A stretch of 64,000 bases of DNA from Microbacterium halotolerans (lineage in GTDB: Bacteria; Actinomycetota; Actinomycetes; Actinomycetales; Microbacteriaceae), in contig NZ_KZ984051.1 of NCBI RefSeq assembly GCF_003569805.1, positions 244,760-308,759 on the forward strand, written 5' to 3'. The notes beneath the pieces were generated by a model. The model was not told the origin of the DNA. It saw only the letters and a program-made list of their open reading frames with translations, and ran no database searches. The translations under genes were made by a program, and so were the position numbers. The number at the start of each line of letters is the position of its first letter. Position 1 is the stretch's first letter. Shown one piece after another: positions 42,721 to 52,308 of this stretch.

Positions 42721-43631
42721 GATGCACCTTTCTCCGCATGCCGCCGCGCCGCGTTGAGCGGGACGATCACAATGGTCACGAGGACGAGGAACACGACGGT
42801 CTGCGCGGCGGCCGCCCCGATGTCGAATGTCTGGAACCCCGTCCGGTAGATCTCGTAGCTCGACACCGTGGTGTCGAATCCGGGACCGCCTCCGGTCATC
42901 AGGAACACGAGGTCGAAGACCTTGAATGAGAGCACCGCTTTCAGCAGCAGCGTCGTGAGCAGAGACGGCAGGATGAGCGGGAAGGTGATGCGGCGGAAGA
43001 CCTGCAGCACACCGGCACCGTCCACCTGCGCGGCTTCGTAGACCTCCGATGGAAGGGTCTGCAGCGCGGCGAAGACCAGCAGCGCGCAGAACGGAGCCCA
43101 CTGCCACGCGTCGACGACGATCACCGAGACCATCGCTGCCGGACTCGATCCGAGGAACAGGACGGGCTCGGCGTCCGGGGCGACGGCCTGGAGGATGTTG
43201 TTGAACAGACCGCCGGTGGGTGCCAGCATGAGACGCCAGATCACGCCCGCCATCACGGGAGGTGTCATCAGCGGCAGCAGGAGCAGGACTCTCAGAACGC
43301 GTCCCGATCTCACTGCCACGTCAAGACACAATGCGACGACGGCGCCGCCGACGAGTGCGAGCATCGCCGATGCGAGCGCGAACACCACGGATCGCGCGAG
43401 CGATGGCACGGTGACACCGTCGGCGAACATGGCGCCGTAGTTCGCACCACCGACCCATTCGGTGAACTGCCTGCCCAGATCCGACTCGGAGAACGACGCG
43501 GCCACGCTGAAGATCAGCGGATACAGCGCGATGACGCAGACGGCGGCAACGGCCGGGACGAGCATCGCCCGCCCCGTCCAGGCCGTCCGGCTCGTGCGTC
43601 GCCGGACGACCTGTCGGGTGATCGCAGTCAT
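42717..43631 (-). CDS. CUT1 sugar ABC permease (MalF-like)
   Basis: 304 residues from MTAITRQ at 43631, with GGGAG upstream. Six helices; EAA loop YEAAQVDGAGVLQVFRRITFP. Partner of the MalG-like gene that follows. The longer frame to 43700 would overlap the binding-protein stop. Confidence 0.88.
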   Translation of the reverse strand: MTAITRQVVRRRTSRTAWTGRAMLVPAVAAVCVIALYPLIFSVAASFSESDLGRQFTEWVGGANYGAMFADGVTVPSLARSVVFALASAMLALVGGAVVALCLDVAVRSGRVLRVLLLLPLMTPPVMAGVIWRLMLAPTGGLFNNILQAVAPDAEPVLFLGSSPAAMVSVIVVDAWQWAPFCALLVFAALQTLPSEVYEAAQVDGAGVLQVFRRITFPLILPSLLTTLLLKAVLSFKVFDLVFLMTGGGPGFDTTVSSYEIYRTGFQTFDIGAAAAQTVVFLVLVTIVIVPLNAARRHAEKGAS

Positions 43632-43653
43632 GAGCACTCCCGGAGTCGAGGCC

Positions 43654-44952
43654 TCAGCCTGCCAACGGCTGCCACGCGTCCCAGGTATCGGAGACGGCAT
43701 CCTCAGCGCTGACGTTTCCCTGCAGCATCAGCGCGAGGTTGTCGCCGAGCACCTGGATCATCTCCGGCGCCGATGGGCTCGTCGGCCAGGACTGCGCGTT
43801 CGGCAGCACCTGTTCGTTCACGTCGGCCACTTCGGGAACGAGTTCCGCGTAGTCCTCGCTCTCGAGAGTCGACGTGCGCGTGGGGTCGATACCGGACCCG
43901 GTGGTGGTGATGAGCATCTCATTCGTCTCCGCCGACGAGGCGAATGCCACGAACTCCTTCGCGAGATCCTCGTCCGCGGCGTTCGGGCTGATCCCCATCG
44001 CCCATCCGGCGTTCAGCGCACCCGAGACTGAGCCCTCCGGCCCGACGGGCAGCGGGGCCACGCCCCACCCGTCGACGATCTGCGACTGCTCGGGATCCTG
44101 CGCGAACACGCCGAGATCGGTCCAGAACTCGATCATGCCGACCTTTCCCGACAGGAACTGCGGCAGTGCCTGTTCGAAACCGATCTCCAGCGGACTCGGC
44201 AGGGCGTACTCGGAGACGTCGAGCATCGCCTGCGCTGCCTGGACGGCGACATCGCCGTCCAGCTGCGGCAGCGCCGGGTCGATGGGGTTGCCCGCCATCG
44301 TCGCCATCCGATTGAAGAACGACGACCCGATGTTGAACGCGCTCTTCGATCCGAGCAGCGCCGTGCCGTACACGCCGTCGCCGCTCTCGTTCTCCGTGAT
44401 GGTGCGAGCGACGTCGACGTACTCCTCCCAGGTGGCGGGGGGCTGGACATCGTTCCGCTCGAAGATCTCCTTGTTGTAGAACAGCACGTGCGTATCGCCG
44501 TCGATCGGGACACCGTACGTGCCGCCGTCGTACTGCGTGTACGGCTGGTAGACGGCGTCGATGAAGTCAGCCTGATCGATGTCCTCGCTCTCCGACACCC
44601 AGTCCGTGATGTCCGCCAGCGCTCCGGCTTCGGCGAGCGCGCCGACCGTCGGGTACCAGTACTGGATGACGTCATAGGCGCTCGTGCCGGACTGCACGTC
44701 GAGGGTGACCTTCGACTGGATCTGGTCGTACGGCACGACCTCGACCTCGACGTCGACGTCATGCGTCGCTTCGAACTCCTTCTCCAGGATCTTTCCCGCC
44801 CCTTCCTGGGGAGCCGCGATGAGCACGCTGAGGGTGCCCGCTCCTTCGCTCCCCGATGGAGTTCCGGAGCATCCCGCGGTGACGATGACGCCCGCAGCGA
44901 TCACGGAGGCGGTGATCATGCGACGCGACGACCTGCTTCGTTGCGCAGCCAT
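43654..44952 (-). CDS. Extracellular sugar-binding lipoprotein (CUT1)
   Basis: About 432 residues. AAAGGA lies inside the first codons of a longer frame and best serves the ATG at 44952. Lipobox VTAGC ends the signal peptide. The SBP_bac type 1 fold shows YDVIQYWYPTVGALAEAG, VLFYNKEIFERNDVQPP and FWTDLGVFA. It would deliver an oligosaccharide or polyol to the two permeases downstream. It follows the VOC gene by about 50 bp. Confidence 0.88.
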   Translation of the reverse strand: MAAQRSRSSRRMITASVIAAGVIVTAGCSGTPSGSEGAGTLSVLIAAPQEGAGKILEKEFEATHDVDVEVEVVPYDQIQSKVTLDVQSGTSAYDVIQYWYPTVGALAEAGALADITDWVSESEDIDQADFIDAVYQPYTQYDGGTYGVPIDGDTHVLFYNKEIFERNDVQPPATWEEYVDVARTITENESGDGVYGTALLGSKSAFNIGSSFFNRMATMAGNPIDPALPQLDGDVAVQAAQAMLDVSEYALPSPLEIGFEQALPQFLSGKVGMIEFWTDLGVFAQDPEQSQIVDGWGVAPLPVGPEGSVSGALNAGWAMGISPNAADEDLAKEFVAFASSAETNEMLITTTGSGIDPTRTSTLESEDYAELVPEVADVNEQVLPNAQSWPTSPSAPEMIQVLGDNLALMLQGNVSAEDAVSDTWDAWQPLAG

Positions 44953-45000
44953 CATGTGTCCTTTCATTGTGCTCGGTGAGACCTGCGCCTGTCGGCGCTC

Positions 45001-45501
45001 TCACCCTTTCCGGTGATCGACGACGCGAGTCGGCTCGATGTCGATCGCATGCCCGCTTCCGCTCTCGATGACGACGCCGAGCTCCGGCCGGGCATCGAGG
45101 TAGTAGAACTCGATGCTGTCGGCGGTGCGTCCGCCCATCACCTTCGGTGCGCCGAGCTCCTCGACCAGTTCCTCGGCTTCGCTCGCATCGTGCTTCATGA
45201 CGGCGATGTGCTGCACACCCTCGCCGTGCTCGTCGAGGAACTCCTGGTAGATCGATGCTCCTCCCGTCGGCTGGATCAGTTCGAATCCGAGATCGCCGAC
45301 CATCGTCTCGGCCGCGATCATCGTGAACTCCGCATCTTCGCCGCGCAGGTGCGTGTGGTGAAGGAACGGCGCCTTGTATTCGAAGACCTTCCACGGGCCC
45401 CAACCCAGACGCTCGCTGTACTCCTTCATCGATCGCTCGAGGTCGCGTACGACGATGCAGATCTGGCTGATGGTGTGCTTCGATTCGGTGCTTTCGGTCA
45501 T
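45001..45501 (-). CDS. VOC-superfamily (glyoxalase-like) protein
   Basis: 166 residues with two beta-alpha-beta-beta-beta modules: ISQICIVVRDLERSMKEYSERLGWGPWKV and GEGVQHIAVMKHDA. Candidate metal ligands are the early Gln, GFELIQP and the second-module His in HIAVM. It resembles epimerase/dioxygenase-like single-domain VOC proteins. AGGAGAGAAA precedes the ATG. In the lsr-like array it may isomerise or cleave a dicarbonyl sugar derivative; this is inference from location. Confidence 0.75.
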   Translation of the reverse strand: MTESTESKHTISQICIVVRDLERSMKEYSERLGWGPWKVFEYKAPFLHHTHLRGEDAEFTMIAAETMVGDLGFELIQPTGGASIYQEFLDEHGEGVQHIAVMKHDASEAEELVEELGAPKVMGGRTADSIEFYYLDARPELGVVIESGSGHAIDIEPTRVVDHRKG

Positions 45502-45532
45502 TTTCTCTCCTTGTCGAGTGGGGTGATGGCGT

Positions 45533-47071
45533 TCAGACCATGAGGGCTACAACGGCTTCTTCGCTGGCAGGGTGCTCTTTGGGTGAAGGGATCTCACCGG
45601 TGACCGCTCCGTCGTGCATGAGAAGGATCCGGTCGGACAGGCCGATCAGCTCGAGCAGGTCGTCGCTGACGAGCAGAACGGCTGCACCCTGATCGGTGAG
45701 ATCTCGGAGGAGCCCGTAGATCTCTTCCTTCGCTCCTGCGTCGACGCCTCGGGTGGGGTTGTCCGCCAGGATCACCTCGGCTCCCTGCGACAGCCATTTG
45801 GCGAAGACGACTTTCTGCTGATTGCCGCCGGACAGAGTCCGCACACGCTGCTCCACGGACCGCATCCGCACACGAAGCCTCTCGGCCCATGCGCGCGCTT
45901 CGGCGATCTCCCGCTGACGATGACGAACCCCGAGACCAGGTCGGCGACCGAGGCTCACCTCGTTGACGTTCTCGGCGATCGACAGACCGAGGCTCGCCCC
46001 CTCCGCATGACGGTGCAGAGGGATGTAGCCCATTCGCGATCTCACACGCGAAGCGACGCTGCGACGCACCTCGGCACCGTCGACCGCAATCGAGCCCGTC
46101 GACTCAGCGGCGCCGAACAGGGCCGCTGCGAGTTGGTTCTTGCCCGATCCGAGCAGCCCGCCGACGCCGACGATCTCACCGGCGTGCACACGCAGGTCCG
46201 TCGGCTGCAGGCCTGCCGCGGCTACCCCGGAAGCAGCCAGCCGCACGGCGCCGGACGGGCCGGTCTGGCGCGACTTCTGGTACACGTCGTCCGCGCGCTC
46301 GCGCCCCACCATCAGCCTGTGCAGTTCGGCCTCAGACGTCTCGGGCGACACCTCGTCGACCAACGCGCCGTCTTTGAGCACGTACAGCCGATCGGAGTAC
46401 TTCAGCAACTCGGGAAGCCGATGCGAGACGAACACGAATCCCGCGCCCGCCGCGCGGAGACGGACGAGCAGCTCGAAGAAGATCTCGAGTTCGGCGCCCG
46501 ACAGCGCGGCCGTCGGCTCGTCCATGAGGATCACCGGATGCGACGTGCGGAAGATGCGCGACAACGAGACGGCGCGGGCGATCTCGAGGAGCTGTCGTTC
46601 GCCGAACGAGTAGTCGCCCACTGGTCGATCGACGTCGTACTCGAGCCCCAGTTCGGTCAGCAGCGAACGGGCATGCTCCCGTGCGCGTGAAGCGCGGAAC
46701 ACGCCTGCGGTGCTGAACCGGTCCTCGGCTCCCAGACACAGGTTCACTGCAACGGGGAGTCGCGCAACGAGGCTCTGCTCCTGGAAGACGCGGAAGATGC
46801 CTCGCACAGCGCCATCGACGAGCGTCTCGAGCTCGACGTCGTCGCCGTCGACCCGCAGGACGCCATCGGTGGGCTTGAGCACGCCGCACATGATGTCCAT
46901 GAGGGTCGACTTCCCCGCGCCGTTCTCGCCGATGAGCCCGACGATCTCGCCCGCGGACACATCGATCGAGACGTCGTCGAGCACTCGCGTCGTATCGAAC
47001 ACCTTCCCGACGCCGGCCGTCGACAGACGAGGCTCTCGCGCTGCGTGCGCAGTGGTCTCCAAGCGAGGCAT
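45533..47071 (-). CDS. CUT2 sugar ABC ATPase with two nucleotide-binding domains (LsrA/RbsA-like)
   Basis: 512 residues. First domain Walker A GENGAGKST with YSFGERQLLEIA as signature and ILMDEPTAAL. Second domain has GLLGSGKNQLAAALFG, a fairly intact Walker A, and LSGGNQQKVVFAKWL with ILADNPTRG, where Asn replaces the usual Glu. That substitution marks a non-hydrolysing second site, as in related ATPases. It works with the permease at 48432 and the binding protein at 47081. It is a typical RbsA-size protein. Confidence 0.9.
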   Translation of the reverse strand: MPRLETTAHAAREPRLSTAGVGKVFDTTRVLDDVSIDVSAGEIVGLIGENGAGKSTLMDIMCGVLKPTDGVLRVDGDDVELETLVDGAVRGIFRVFQEQSLVARLPVAVNLCLGAEDRFSTAGVFRASRAREHARSLLTELGLEYDVDRPVGDYSFGERQLLEIARAVSLSRIFRTSHPVILMDEPTAALSGAELEIFFELLVRLRAAGAGFVFVSHRLPELLKYSDRLYVLKDGALVDEVSPETSEAELHRLMVGRERADDVYQKSRQTGPSGAVRLAASGVAAAGLQPTDLRVHAGEIVGVGGLLGSGKNQLAAALFGAAESTGSIAVDGAEVRRSVASRVRSRMGYIPLHRHAEGASLGLSIAENVNEVSLGRRPGLGVRHRQREIAEARAWAERLRVRMRSVEQRVRTLSGGNQQKVVFAKWLSQGAEVILADNPTRGVDAGAKEEIYGLLRDLTDQGAAVLLVSDDLLELIGLSDRILLMHDGAVTGEIPSPKEHPASEEAVVALMV

Positions 47072-47080
47072 GACGCGTCC

Positions 47081-48367
47081 CTACTTCTGACCGAACGAGG
47101 ACTCGCCGGCGCGCGTCAGCCCGATCGCGCTGCCCAGCGGATTCGACACCGCATGTTCGAGATGCGCCCCTGCGACCGACTCGATCGAACCGTCGGCGAG
47201 CTCCGATCCGAGATCATCCGGAAGCGCATACCCGTCCGGTGCGGGCTGGTCGATCCGGCCCCAGTACTCGTCCGGATCGATCGGCCGCAGCGGGAGCTGC
47301 GTGTCCCAGTCGTCACCGGAGACAGCGCGCGACATCGCCGCCCAGTCGAACGGAAGCGGGTCGGCGTCGTACACCACCGACTGGTACTCGTCCGCCGCGT
47401 CGCCGGTATCGATCGTCAGCGAGTCCTGGAACATCATCGACTCGGATGCGGAGTATTCGGCCCCCTCGAACGCGTCGTACAGGCGGACCACGTTGTAGCC
47501 TCCGAACCAGGCGCCGTGGATCGCAACCGTCGCAGCCGCATTTCCACCCGCGCTCATGTCATCGAGGAACTCCTCGATGGCGTCGATGCCGCCGACCTTG
47601 ACCTCGGACATGCTCCGTTCGCGCAGCGCGTTGATGACGGCGATCGCCGAGTCGTCGTTGTGGCAGATGACGGCCTTCACATCCGGGTGCGCCGTCAGCA
47701 GGTCCTCGATCACGGGCTGTGTATCCACACGGCTCTCTCCGCCGCTCTCCCGCCCGACGAGTTCGACATCCGGGAACTCCGCGAGCGCACGGTCGACACC
47801 CAGCTGCCGTTCATCTGAGGTGGTGTTGCCCGGCGTTCCGGTGATGTGCAGGACTTCGCCTTCTCCGCCGATCTGATCGAGCACCGACGCAGCCATGTTG
47901 TACGAGTCCTGCACGTTGTCCGGCAGGAAGTAGCCGACGTAGTGATCGTCGTACTCCGCTTCGCGCGGAGTGGACCACGGCTGGTTCGAGAAGACGTTCG
48001 TGATGTAGACGCCCTGATCCGTCGCCGCTCGGATGAGCGTCGGCGACGATGCCTGGTCCTGAGCGAAGACCATCGCCATGTCGATGCCCTTCGAGCCGGC
48101 CTGCTGGATCTGGCTGAGCTGGGTGTCGATGGACTGGCCGTAGACCTGCACGTCCGAATTGATACCGAGCTCGTCAGCGGCGGCCTCTGCGCCCTTGATG
48201 ACATCTGCCCAGTACGAGTTGTCGAGCGACGGCACCTGGATCATGACGGTCGGCGCATCGGGATCGGCCGCGGGTTCTGAGCCATCGGACGCGCAGCCGA
48301 CGATCGAAGTCGTCAGAGCGGCGGCCGCAGCGAGTGCGACGGCGGTACGACGGAATGACTTGTTCAT
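47081..48367 (-). CDS. Sugar-binding lipoprotein of the lsr-like CUT2 importer
   Basis: 428 residues with lipobox IVGC and a type 1 binding fold: IQVPSLDNSYWADVIKGAE, LHITGTPGNTTSDERQLG and VICHNDDSAIAVINAL. It is longer than RbsB or LsrB (about 300-340), with an added C-terminal region of about 80 residues (DEYWGRIDQPAPDGY). GGAAG lies before the ATG. The ligand is unknown; the neighbours suggest a pentose-like or diketo-sugar compound. Confidence 0.87.
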   Translation of the reverse strand: MNKSFRRTAVALAAAAALTTSIVGCASDGSEPAADPDAPTVMIQVPSLDNSYWADVIKGAEAAADELGINSDVQVYGQSIDTQLSQIQQAGSKGIDMAMVFAQDQASSPTLIRAATDQGVYITNVFSNQPWSTPREAEYDDHYVGYFLPDNVQDSYNMAASVLDQIGGEGEVLHITGTPGNTTSDERQLGVDRALAEFPDVELVGRESGGESRVDTQPVIEDLLTAHPDVKAVICHNDDSAIAVINALRERSMSEVKVGGIDAIEEFLDDMSAGGNAAATVAIHGAWFGGYNVVRLYDAFEGAEYSASESMMFQDSLTIDTGDAADEYQSVVYDADPLPFDWAAMSRAVSGDDWDTQLPLRPIDPDEYWGRIDQPAPDGYALPDDLGSELADGSIESVAGAHLEHAVSNPLGSAIGLTRAGESSFGQK

Positions 48368-48431
48368 ATGACACTTCCTTGTGTGCGAGTGAGGGAGGGG
48401 AAAGCGAACTCTGCCGCTCAGAGGCGACGGT

Positions 48432-49439
48432 CTATTTGACGCTCGAGAGCTCGCGACGGTTGAGAGTGACGGCGACGGCCGCGATGAGCACGGCGCCCTT
48501 GATCGTCTGCTGCAGGAACGGATCGACGCTGGCGAGGTTCATTCCGTTGCTGAGCACGGAGATGACGAGCACGCCGAGCACGGTGCGCGACGGACCGCCC
48601 ACTCCGCCCATCAGGGATGTTCCGCCGAGCAGGATCGCCGCGAGCGCCTCCATCAGGAAGGGCTCGCCCATGCTGCCCGATGCCGAGTTCGTGCGGACCA
48701 TGAGGAGCAGTCCGGCGAACGAGGCGAACACCCCGGAGAGCACGAAAGCGAGCAGCTTCACCCGTTGCACGTCTATGCCCGACAGCTTCGCGACCGTCTC
48801 GTTGTCGCCGACGGCGCGCGCCCGATACCCGAAGACGAGCAGTCGTTCGACGACCACGGCCACGACGAGCGCAAGTAGCGCCCACAGTGCGATCTTCGGC
48901 ACCACGCCGAACAGCGTGCCTCCGAAGAGTGCGCCGAGCTCCGGCGAGCGCAGTGCCTGCGGCCGCCCGCCGGTCACGATGAGGGCGAGGCCGGCGAAGA
49001 CGAACATCGTCCCGAGAGTGACGATGAAGCTCGGCACCTTCAGGTGCACGTGCACAACACCGTTGACGAGGCCGCACAACAGGCCGACGACGAATCCGAG
49101 AACGGCACCCCACGGCCCCAACGCGGTCGTCAGCATCGCGGCGCTCACGCCCGTGAGCGTCACGATCGACCCGATCGACAGATCGATGCTGCCGATGAGC
49201 ACGACGTATGTTGCGCCGAGGGCGACGACGAGCAGCACGGCCATCTGCCTGACGAGGTTCTGGAAGTTCGCCGCGGTGAGGAACGTCGGCGTGGTGATCG
49301 CGAAGAACACGATCAGGACGAGGAGCGCGACGATCGGAGCGAGGAGCACCAGCTGCGACCGCAGCCTCCCGCCTCTCTCCGCCCGGCTGCGCTGCGTCGT
49401 GACACGCGCAGTCAGCGATGTTCCCGTCGTCCCGCTCAT
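48432..49439 (-). CDS. CUT2 sugar ABC permease (LsrC/RbsC-like)
   Basis: 335 residues from the ATG at 49439, which shares one base with the cupin stop and has GGAGGA upstream. GSIDLSIGS, VPSFIVTLGTMF and GGTSLMGGVGG are family hallmarks. Only one permease gene is present, whereas enterobacterial lsr operons have two (LsrC and LsrD); the subunit would act as a homodimer. Confidence 0.9.
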   Translation of the reverse strand: MSGTTGTSLTARVTTQRSRAERGGRLRSQLVLLAPIVALLVLIVFFAITTPTFLTAANFQNLVRQMAVLLVVALGATYVVLIGSIDLSIGSIVTLTGVSAAMLTTALGPWGAVLGFVVGLLCGLVNGVVHVHLKVPSFIVTLGTMFVFAGLALIVTGGRPQALRSPELGALFGGTLFGVVPKIALWALLALVVAVVVERLLVFGYRARAVGDNETVAKLSGIDVQRVKLLAFVLSGVFASFAGLLLMVRTNSASGSMGEPFLMEALAAILLGGTSLMGGVGGPSRTVLGVLVISVLSNGMNLASVDPFLQQTIKGAVLIAAVAVTLNRRELSSVK

Positions 49440-49804
49440 CAGTCGTCCTCCGGCTGCCACGGGCGCTCGACCTTGTCGCCGTCGACCCAGGGGGTCTTGA
49501 CGAACACGGCTCGGAACAGCTGCCCCGCGACGTTCCGCAGGAAGTGCTCTTCGCCGGGTTCTGCGTGCAGCACCTCACCCGCGCGCAGCGTTGCGCGGCG
49601 GGTGCGGTCTATCCACACCTCTGCTTCTCCCTCGAGTGCGACGAACGACTCGGTGTGCCGCTCATGCAGGTGATTGTCGAATGCGTCGCCCGGTCTGAGC
49701 ACCACCGTGCCGAACGCCGCGGCTTCGGCCTTCGACAGATACGCAGGGCCCCACTCGCCGAAGCGCAGTTCGGCGTCAGCGGGTCGCAGCACCTCCGCCG
49801 TCAT
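49439..49804 (-). CDS. Small cupin-domain protein in the lsr-like cluster
   Basis: 121 residues; single cupin barrel with metal ligands in HLHERHTESF (two His and a Glu) and the second motif EPGEEHFLRN (His). The ATG overlaps the LsrF-like stop (ATGA). Cupins of this size often isomerise sugars or act on dicarbonyl compounds. It occupies the place where an LsrG-type isomerase would be expected after LsrK, so it may do the isomerisation step before the thiolase; this is a hypothesis. Confidence 0.85.
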   Translation of the reverse strand: MTAEVLRPADAELRFGEWGPAYLSKAEAAAFGTVVLRPGDAFDNHLHERHTESFVALEGEAEVWIDRTRRATLRAGEVLHAEPGEEHFLRNVAGQLFRAVFVKTPWVDGDKVERPWQPEDD

Positions 49805-50685
49805 GATGCATCTCCTGCGGCTTCGCGGAAGATCTCGTATGCTTCCTCCGGTTGCGCGTCGCTGTGCACAACGGCGCGCACTGCGGCCAGCATCGCCGAC
49901 GGGCTGCTGCTCTGGAAGATGTTCCTCCCCATGTCGACTCCGGCGGCACCAGCGCGGACTGCGCGGCTCGCCATCGTCAGCGCCTCCAGCTCGGGAAGCT
50001 TCTTGCCCCCGGCCATGATGACGGGCACGGGACAGCCGGCCACGACGTCTTCGAAATCCTCCTCGCAGTAATAGGTCTTCACGATCTGCGCGCCCAGCTC
50101 CGCGATGATGCGTGTCGCGAGGCCCAGGTAGCGAGCGTCGCGAGTGAGCTCCTTGCCGACGGCCGTGACGCCGAGTACGGGGATGCCCGCGTCGTATCCG
50201 GAATCCACGAGAGAGGTGAGGTTCTTCACGCTGCGAGATTCGTGTTCTCCGCCGATGAACACCTGCACGGCGACTGCATCGGCGTCGACGCGGATCGCGT
50301 CGCGCATCGACATCGCAGGGTGCTCGTCGGATAGCTCCTTCAGGATCGACGGGCCGCCGGATGCGCGGAGCACGAGACCCGCCTGGGTTGCGGGCGGGAT
50401 CGATGTGCGCAGCGCACCGCGCGTGCACATCAGCGCGTCCGCTTGTGCTTCGAGCGGCGCGATGTTGAGGTCGACGCGCTCGAGACCGCGGGTCGGACCC
50501 TGGAAGTATCCGTGGTCGAATGCGAGCATCACGGTGCGTCCGGTATCGGGACTCAGGATCCGAGAGAGCCGGTGCTGCATCCCCCAGTCGAGGTTCGATG
50601 CGCCGCGCACGGCGTGAGAGAACGTCGCGAGCGGGGTCTGTGGGGCGAACGTCTTCGCGTCGCGGTTTCCTTCGAGGTCAGCCAT
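49801..50685 (-). CDS. lsrF: LsrF-like 3-hydroxy-5-phosphonooxypentane-2,4-dione thiolase family protein
   Basis: 294 residues. It matches what is known of LsrF over its full length: LDWGMQHRLSRILSP, TVMLAFDHGYFQGPT, ADALMCTRGALR, IVKTYYCEEDF with the catalytic lysine, IMAGGKKLPE and GVDMGRNIFQS. In Enterobacteria LsrF transfers an acetyl group from the phosphorylated AI-2 derivative to CoA, giving DHAP and acetyl-CoA. Here it follows an LsrK-like kinase and precedes the cupin. A different diketose phosphate could be the substrate. GGAAGGAG upstream of the ATG. Confidence 0.88.
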   Translation of the reverse strand: MADLEGNRDAKTFAPQTPLATFSHAVRGASNLDWGMQHRLSRILSPDTGRTVMLAFDHGYFQGPTRGLERVDLNIAPLEAQADALMCTRGALRTSIPPATQAGLVLRASGGPSILKELSDEHPAMSMRDAIRVDADAVAVQVFIGGEHESRSVKNLTSLVDSGYDAGIPVLGVTAVGKELTRDARYLGLATRIIAELGAQIVKTYYCEEDFEDVVAGCPVPVIMAGGKKLPELEALTMASRAVRAGAAGVDMGRNIFQSSSPSAMLAAVRAVVHSDAQPEEAYEIFREAAGDAS

Positions 50686-50709
50686 GAGACGGGTCTCCTT
50701 CCGTAGCTG

Positions 50710-52308
50710 TCAGCGTCCTGCGCCGACGATGGTTGTTGCGGAGCGGGTCGCTCCCGCCGCTCGGGCGGCGCCCGGCGGCACGAACAGGGGGTCGACGCCG
50801 GCCGAGGAGATCCCTCGGGATGCGTCGTAGGCGCGCCGCCATTTCGCGGAGGCACGGTTGTACTGGGCGATGTCGTACTCGCTCGCGGTGATCGTGCGCT
50901 GAGGCGTCGACATCGGTGCGAGATCGGCCCCGACGCCCCTGGCCGCGAGACGTGCGGCGCCGTACGACGTCGCTTCCGGCGCAGGCGTCACCCGCACGTC
51001 GAGTCCTGTGGTGCCTGCGATGATCTCAGGCCATAGTCGTCCGGCGCTCGATCCCCCGGTGAACGTGACCTCACCCGTTGCCGTTGCCGCGCCGGACGTG
51101 ATCTCGGAGAGGATCCGCACGTGGTCGCGGGCGATGTACGCCGCAGCCTCTTCGATGGCTCGGATGAACGCGCCGCGACCGGTTGCGCCCTGATCGGTGA
51201 TGTCGAACCCGGTGAACGTGGGGGCGGTGTGGTGCCAGGCATCCGCCTGCATCGTGTCGGCGAGAAGTGCGAGCACGCCGTTCGCACCAGGCGGGATCTC
51301 TGCGGCCCACTCCTCCATCACGGCGAACGCCGATGCCTCTCCGTCGCGCGCCGCGGCGACGGCGTCGCCGCAGAAGGCGTCCCTGAACCATCGCATGGCC
51401 AGCCCGCTGAGGAAGCCGATGCCCTCGATCATCCACTGCCCCGGTTCGACGTGGCACAGTGTGCGCAGACGACGTTCAGGGTCGACGAGCGGTCTGTCGA
51501 TCACGCTCGTCGTCTGCCAGAAGGTGCCGCCGACGATCGTGGGGCGACCTCGCTGCGCCCCGATGCCGTGCAGGGCGAGCTGCGTGTCCGCACCGCCCGC
51601 GACGACGGGCGTTCCGACGGGGAGCCCGGTCGCCGCGGCCGCCGTCGGTGTGACCGAGCCGATGCGCTCCCCGCACTCGACGACGTCCGGCAGTATCGCC
51701 GAGTCGATGCCGACGCGGTCGGCGAGCGCGCCCGACCAGTCGCGCTCCGACAGGTCGAACAGTGCGGAGCTGGAGCCACAGGTCGGCTCCGTGGTGAACT
51801 CACCGGTCAGCCGCGTCGCGACCCAGTCGCTGAGCATGCCGAGATGCGCGGCGCGCGTGAGCAGCTCCGGCTCATGGCGTGCGATCCAGCGAATGCGCGC
51901 GGGCGCGGTGATCGAGACCCAGTCGCCGGCGATGCGGTATATGTCGTCCGCCGTTCCGTCGACGACCAGTTCGTCGGCTTCACGACGCGCTCGCCCGTCG
52001 GTGTTGGGGCAGGCCCAGAGCTCGACTCCCGCGCGGTCGTAGAGCACGAACCCCTCACGCATGCTTGATGCGGCGACGCTCGCGACGGAGTATGCGCCGG
52101 CGAGGGCATCTGCGACATCTCGTACGGCACCGGATACCGCGTGCCACCCCTCGTCCGTGTCGAACACGGTGCCGCCTGGATGCCCCTCGACGGCCGCGTG
52201 CGACCACTCGCGATGGGCGTGCGCGACGAGCCGTCCGTCCGCGTCGAAGGCCAGCGCTCGAGCGGATCCGGTGCCCGCATCGATCGCGAGGAAGACGGGA
52301 GTCGTCAT
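50710..52308 (-). CDS. lsrK: LsrK-like FGGY kinase (autoinducer-2 kinase family)
   Basis: 532 residues, close to E. coli LsrK. The N-terminal loop AIDAGTGSARALAFD, ASSMREGFVLYDRAG, ACPNTDGRA, MLSDWVATRLTGE, GGTFWQ and LAMRWFRDAFCG match LsrK in order. A Pro/Ala-rich C-terminal tail follows. LsrK phosphorylates DPD (AI-2). The ATG overlaps the stop of the hydroxyacid dehydrogenase (ATGA). Assignment to AI-2 itself is uncertain because related kinases may use other C5 or C6 compounds. Confidence 0.82.
   Translation of the reverse strand: MTTPVFLAIDAGTGSARALAFDADGRLVAHAHREWSHAAVEGHPGGTVFDTDEGWHAVSGAVRDVADALAGAYSVASVAASSMREGFVLYDRAGVELWACPNTDGRARREADELVVDGTADDIYRIAGDWVSITAPARIRWIARHEPELLTRAAHLGMLSDWVATRLTGEFTTEPTCGSSSALFDLSERDWSGALADRVGIDSAILPDVVECGERIGSVTPTAAAATGLPVGTPVVAGGADTQLALHGIGAQRGRPTIVGGTFWQTTSVIDRPLVDPERRLRTLCHVEPGQWMIEGIGFLSGLAMRWFRDAFCGDAVAAARDGEASAFAVMEEWAAEIPPGANGVLALLADTMQADAWHHTAPTFTGFDITDQGATGRGAFIRAIEEAAAYIARDHVRILSEITSGAATATGEVTFTGGSSAGRLWPEIIAGTTGLDVRVTPAPEATSYGAARLAARGVGADLAPMSTPQRTITASEYDIAQYNRASAKWRRAYDASRGISSAGVDPLFVPPGAARAAGATRSATTIVGAGR

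Noticed and set aside
49801-52308. Firm claim of AI-2 quorum sensing
   Set aside because: Only uptake and processing homologues are seen. No LuxS gene or LsrR is present in the window, and the substrate could be another diketose, so only an lsr-like label is used.
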